Assembly: GCF_014638275.1 (NCBI RefSeq)
Contig: NZ_BMFJ01000001.1
Coordinates: 2,158,338 to 2,222,337, forward strand
DNA length: 64,000 nt
Direction of reading: 5' to 3'
From: Primorskyibacter flagellatus
GTDB lineage: Bacteria; Pseudomonadota; Alphaproteobacteria; Rhodobacterales; Rhodobacteraceae
The notes under the pieces were generated by a model, which did not search any database, was not told where the DNA came from, and saw nothing but the letters and a program-made list of their open reading frames with translations. The translations under genes were made by a program, and so were the position numbers. Positions 62,305 to 64,000 of this stretch are shown here, piece after piece; positions within the stretch are counted from its first letter, which is position 1, and the number at the start of each line of letters is the position of its first letter.

Positions 62305-63210
62305 TCAGCTGTTCAGTTCTTCAGGATCCACATATTCGCCCGCTTCCTCACAGGCGGCGAGCCATGCGTCGTAGACCTCCGGGCTGACGGCCTTGACGGT
62401 GATCGGCATATAGGCGTGGTCCTTGCCGCACAGTTCCGAGCACTGGCCGAAGTAGATGCCTTCCTTTTCGGCAGTGAACCAGATCTGCGCCAGACGGCCC
62501 GGCACGGCGTCCTGCTTCACCCCGAAGGCCGGCATCGCCCAGGAGTGGATCACGTCCGCCCCGGTCACGGTCAGCACGACGATCTTGCCGACGGGCACGA
62601 CCACTGCGGTGTCGGTGGCGAGGAGGAACTCGTCCTCGTTGTAGCCGGCAGCGGTCAGCTTTGCCTTCATCGCGTCGGAGTTGACATAGGCCTTGGCACC
62701 GGCGGCCTCGTCTTCCGAGGTCATCGTGGCGGGCTGGCCGATCATGTAGGCGTCGTAGGCGAGGCCGGATTCGGTGTCGGTGTATTCGTAACCCCAGTAC
62801 CACTGGTACCCTGTCACCTTGATGTTGACCTCACCGTCCGGGAAGGTCTGCTGCTTGAACAGGATCGGCAGGGAGAAGGCGCCGATGAACACCAGGATCA
62901 GCACCGGCACGATGGTCCAGGCGATTTCCAGCGGAGAATTGTGGGTGAAGGTGCCCGGCGTCGGGTTGGCCTTGCGGGAATAGCGGATGGCAGAGATCGC
63001 CAGCAGCGCAACCACCAGCAGCACGATCGGCGTGATGATGATGAGAAGCATGTGGTCGAGCCAGTGGATGTCGCGCGCGACCTCGGTCACGGCCTCCTGG
63101 AACGCGATGCCGCCGGGGTGCGGCTTGCCGATGGTCTCCAGCCCCTGCGCGACGGCGGGCAGTGCGGCGACGGACGCCAATAGGGCAGAAAGGCTGATGA
63201 TTTTACGCAT
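62305..63210 (-). CDS. ctaC: Cytochrome c oxidase subunit II
   Basis: A 301-residue protein with a signal peptide (to about residue 21), two transmembrane helices (about 52-75 and 95-118) and a periplasmic cupredoxin domain holding CuA. Ligands are His222, Cys257, Glu259, Cys261, His265 and Met268 in HSWAMPAFG and [12 protein letters not shown]. The TQWYWGYEY-type aromatic stretch (YQWYWGYEY) carries electron entry. It is the first gene of the cox assembly operon; the upstream 198 bp should hold its promoter. Confidence 0.97.
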   Translation of the reverse strand: MRKIISLSALLASVAALPAVAQGLETIGKPHPGGIAFQEAVTEVARDIHWLDHMLLIIITPIVLLVVALLAISAIRYSRKANPTPGTFTHNSPLEIAWTIVPVLILVFIGAFSLPILFKQQTFPDGEVNIKVTGYQWYWGYEYTDTESGLAYDAYMIGQPATMTSEDEAAGAKAYVNSDAMKAKLTAAGYNEDEFLLATDTAVVVPVGKIVVLTVTGADVIHSWAMPAFGVKQDAVPGRLAQIWFTAEKEGIYFGQCSELCGKDHAYMPITVKAVSPEVYDAWLAACEEAGEYVDPEELNS

Positions 63211-63408
63211 ATGGCACCCTGATCGGTTTGAGGCTCTTCATCGTCGCGGGGGGCGGGGACGGAATCCCGCCTGCCACCCGTTGTTTGCGGTCGTTTAAAA
63301 CCATATTCTTGCTGACACCACAACAATCACGCTTGCGGCAAACGGACGCTTTTTTGATTTGGATCAGGAAAACCGTCCCCGCCGGCCCGTTCAGGAAGGC
63401 TCCCGCCC

Positions 63409-64000
63409 ATGTCCGATGCCCCGTTCCGCCCTTTCGAGACCCTGCTGGACGAGGGCCGCGCGCTCTCCATCCTGCGCGAGGCTGTGGCGGGCGGCGATGA
63501 CGGGGAGCTGTTTCTGGAACGCCGCCGGTCGGAAATGCTGCATTTCGATGACGGGCGGGTGAAGACGGCAAGCTACGACGCGTCCGAAGGGTTCGGGCTG
63601 CGGGCTGTCTGCGGCGAGGTGACGGGCTATGCGCACGGCACGGACGTATCGGAAGGCGCGCTGAAGCGGGCGGCCGAAACGGCGCGGCTGGCGGTCGGCG
63701 CCGGTGGCGGGGTCATGGCCCCTGCCCCGCGCGCGACGAACCGGCGGCTTTATACGGATGCCGACCCGATCGCAGGGGCGGAGTTCCCGGTGAAGGTGGA
63801 AACCCTGCGCGAGATCGACGCCTATGCCCGCGACCTGGACCCCCGGGTGGTGCAGGTGTCGGCGACGATCATGGCCTCGCTTCAGGAGGTCGAGATCCTG
63901 CGCCCCGAAGGTGGCATCGTGCGGGATGCGCGGCCGATGGTGCGGGTCAACGTGTCGGTCATCGTGGAACAGGGCGGACGGCGCGAATCCGGCACGGCGG
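63409..64000 (+). CDS. tldD: TldD-family metalloprotease (partial, 3' end cut)
   Basis: The first 197 codons of a protein starting MSDAPFRPFETLLDEGRALS, running off the right edge. FLERRRSEMLHFDDGRVKTASYDASEGFGLRAV is the N-terminal TldD/PmbA fold (quoted here only in the parts FLERRRSEML and EGFGLRAV). TldD pairs with TldE in a zinc peptidase that processes small peptides. The HExxxH motif would lie beyond the window edge. It is divergent from ctaC. Confidence 0.92.
   Translation, partial: MSDAPFRPFETLLDEGRALSILREAVAGGDDGELFLERRRSEMLHFDDGRVKTASYDASEGFGLRAVCGEVTGYAHGTDVSEGALKRAAETARLAVGAGGGVMAPAPRATNRRLYTDADPIAGAEFPVKVETLREIDAYARDLDPRVVQVSATIMASLQEVEILRPEGGIVRDARPMVRVNVSVIVEQGGRRESGTA

Overview
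This 64 kb window is GC-rich, densely packed chromosomal DNA from an alphaproteobacterium, most likely a member of the Rhodobacteraceae/Roseobacter group. Supporting signs are the ctaC-ctaB-small ORF-ctaG-ctaE-surf1-thrC-M16 peptidase order, a phosphatidylcholine synthase (Pcs), a lysC-ptsP pair, a DUF6280-type small protein, and many GTG starts and ATGA stop/start overlaps. I see no phage, insertion sequence, plasmid or CRISPR genes. Both ends cut genes: a class V aminotransferase at the left and tldD at the right.

Layout. 1-11.6 kb is mostly housekeeping: partial aminotransferase; a CX5R phosphatase coupled to an MsbA-like ABC exporter; a TIGR04283-type glycosyltransferase; ygfZ; efp; a DUF6280-type protein; cobQ; a very acidic PopZ-like protein; tolC and pcm. 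A tRNA-Cys at 11.73 kb marks the left edge of a surface-polysaccharide locus at 11.9-26.2 kb. That locus holds a formyltransferase and NodB-type deacetylase pair, a CDP-deoxysugar cassette (rfbF, rfbG, a TylC3/TcaB9-type C-methyltransferase and an RmlC-type epimerase), a Wzy-like polymerase, a Wzx-like flippase, a SAM methyltransferase, an initiating sugar transferase, an aldo/keto reductase, a split transketolase, a TylF-type O-methyltransferase and a nucleotide-sugar dehydrogenase. I recognise no elongating glycosyltransferase in it.

26.3-31.6 kb is an RND efflux pump (permease and adaptor) with a divergent TetR regulator. 31.6-39.5 kb carries pcs, a NUDIX hydrolase, a DUF1178 protein, an SDR, lysC, ptsP, apt and mtnP; the last two form an adenine-salvage pair. 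39.8-48.2 kb is a metabolic module: TetR regulator, branched-chain-amino-acid-type ABC transporter (two ATPases, two permeases, Tat-exported binding protein), metallo-beta-lactamase-fold hydrolase, aminotransferase and AEC exporter. Near-identical 56-bp direct repeats sit at both of its edges. 48.4-55.4 kb holds a SulP transporter, sulfotransferase, flavin reductase, GNAT, EcsC-like protein, FAD-linked oxidase and a periplasmic metallo-beta-lactamase-fold protein with an altered metal motif. 55.6-63.2 kb is the cytochrome c oxidase assembly and threonine synthase operon, then tldD.

Most worth a second look: the CDP-linked 3-C-methyl sugar cassette inside a locus without elongating glycosyltransferases; the PopZ-like acidic scaffold; the repeat-bracketed transport and catabolism module with its perfect palindromic operator candidate; and the formyltransferase with an altered catalytic motif next to a deacetylase. 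All functional statements rest on reading motifs by eye; no database search was run.
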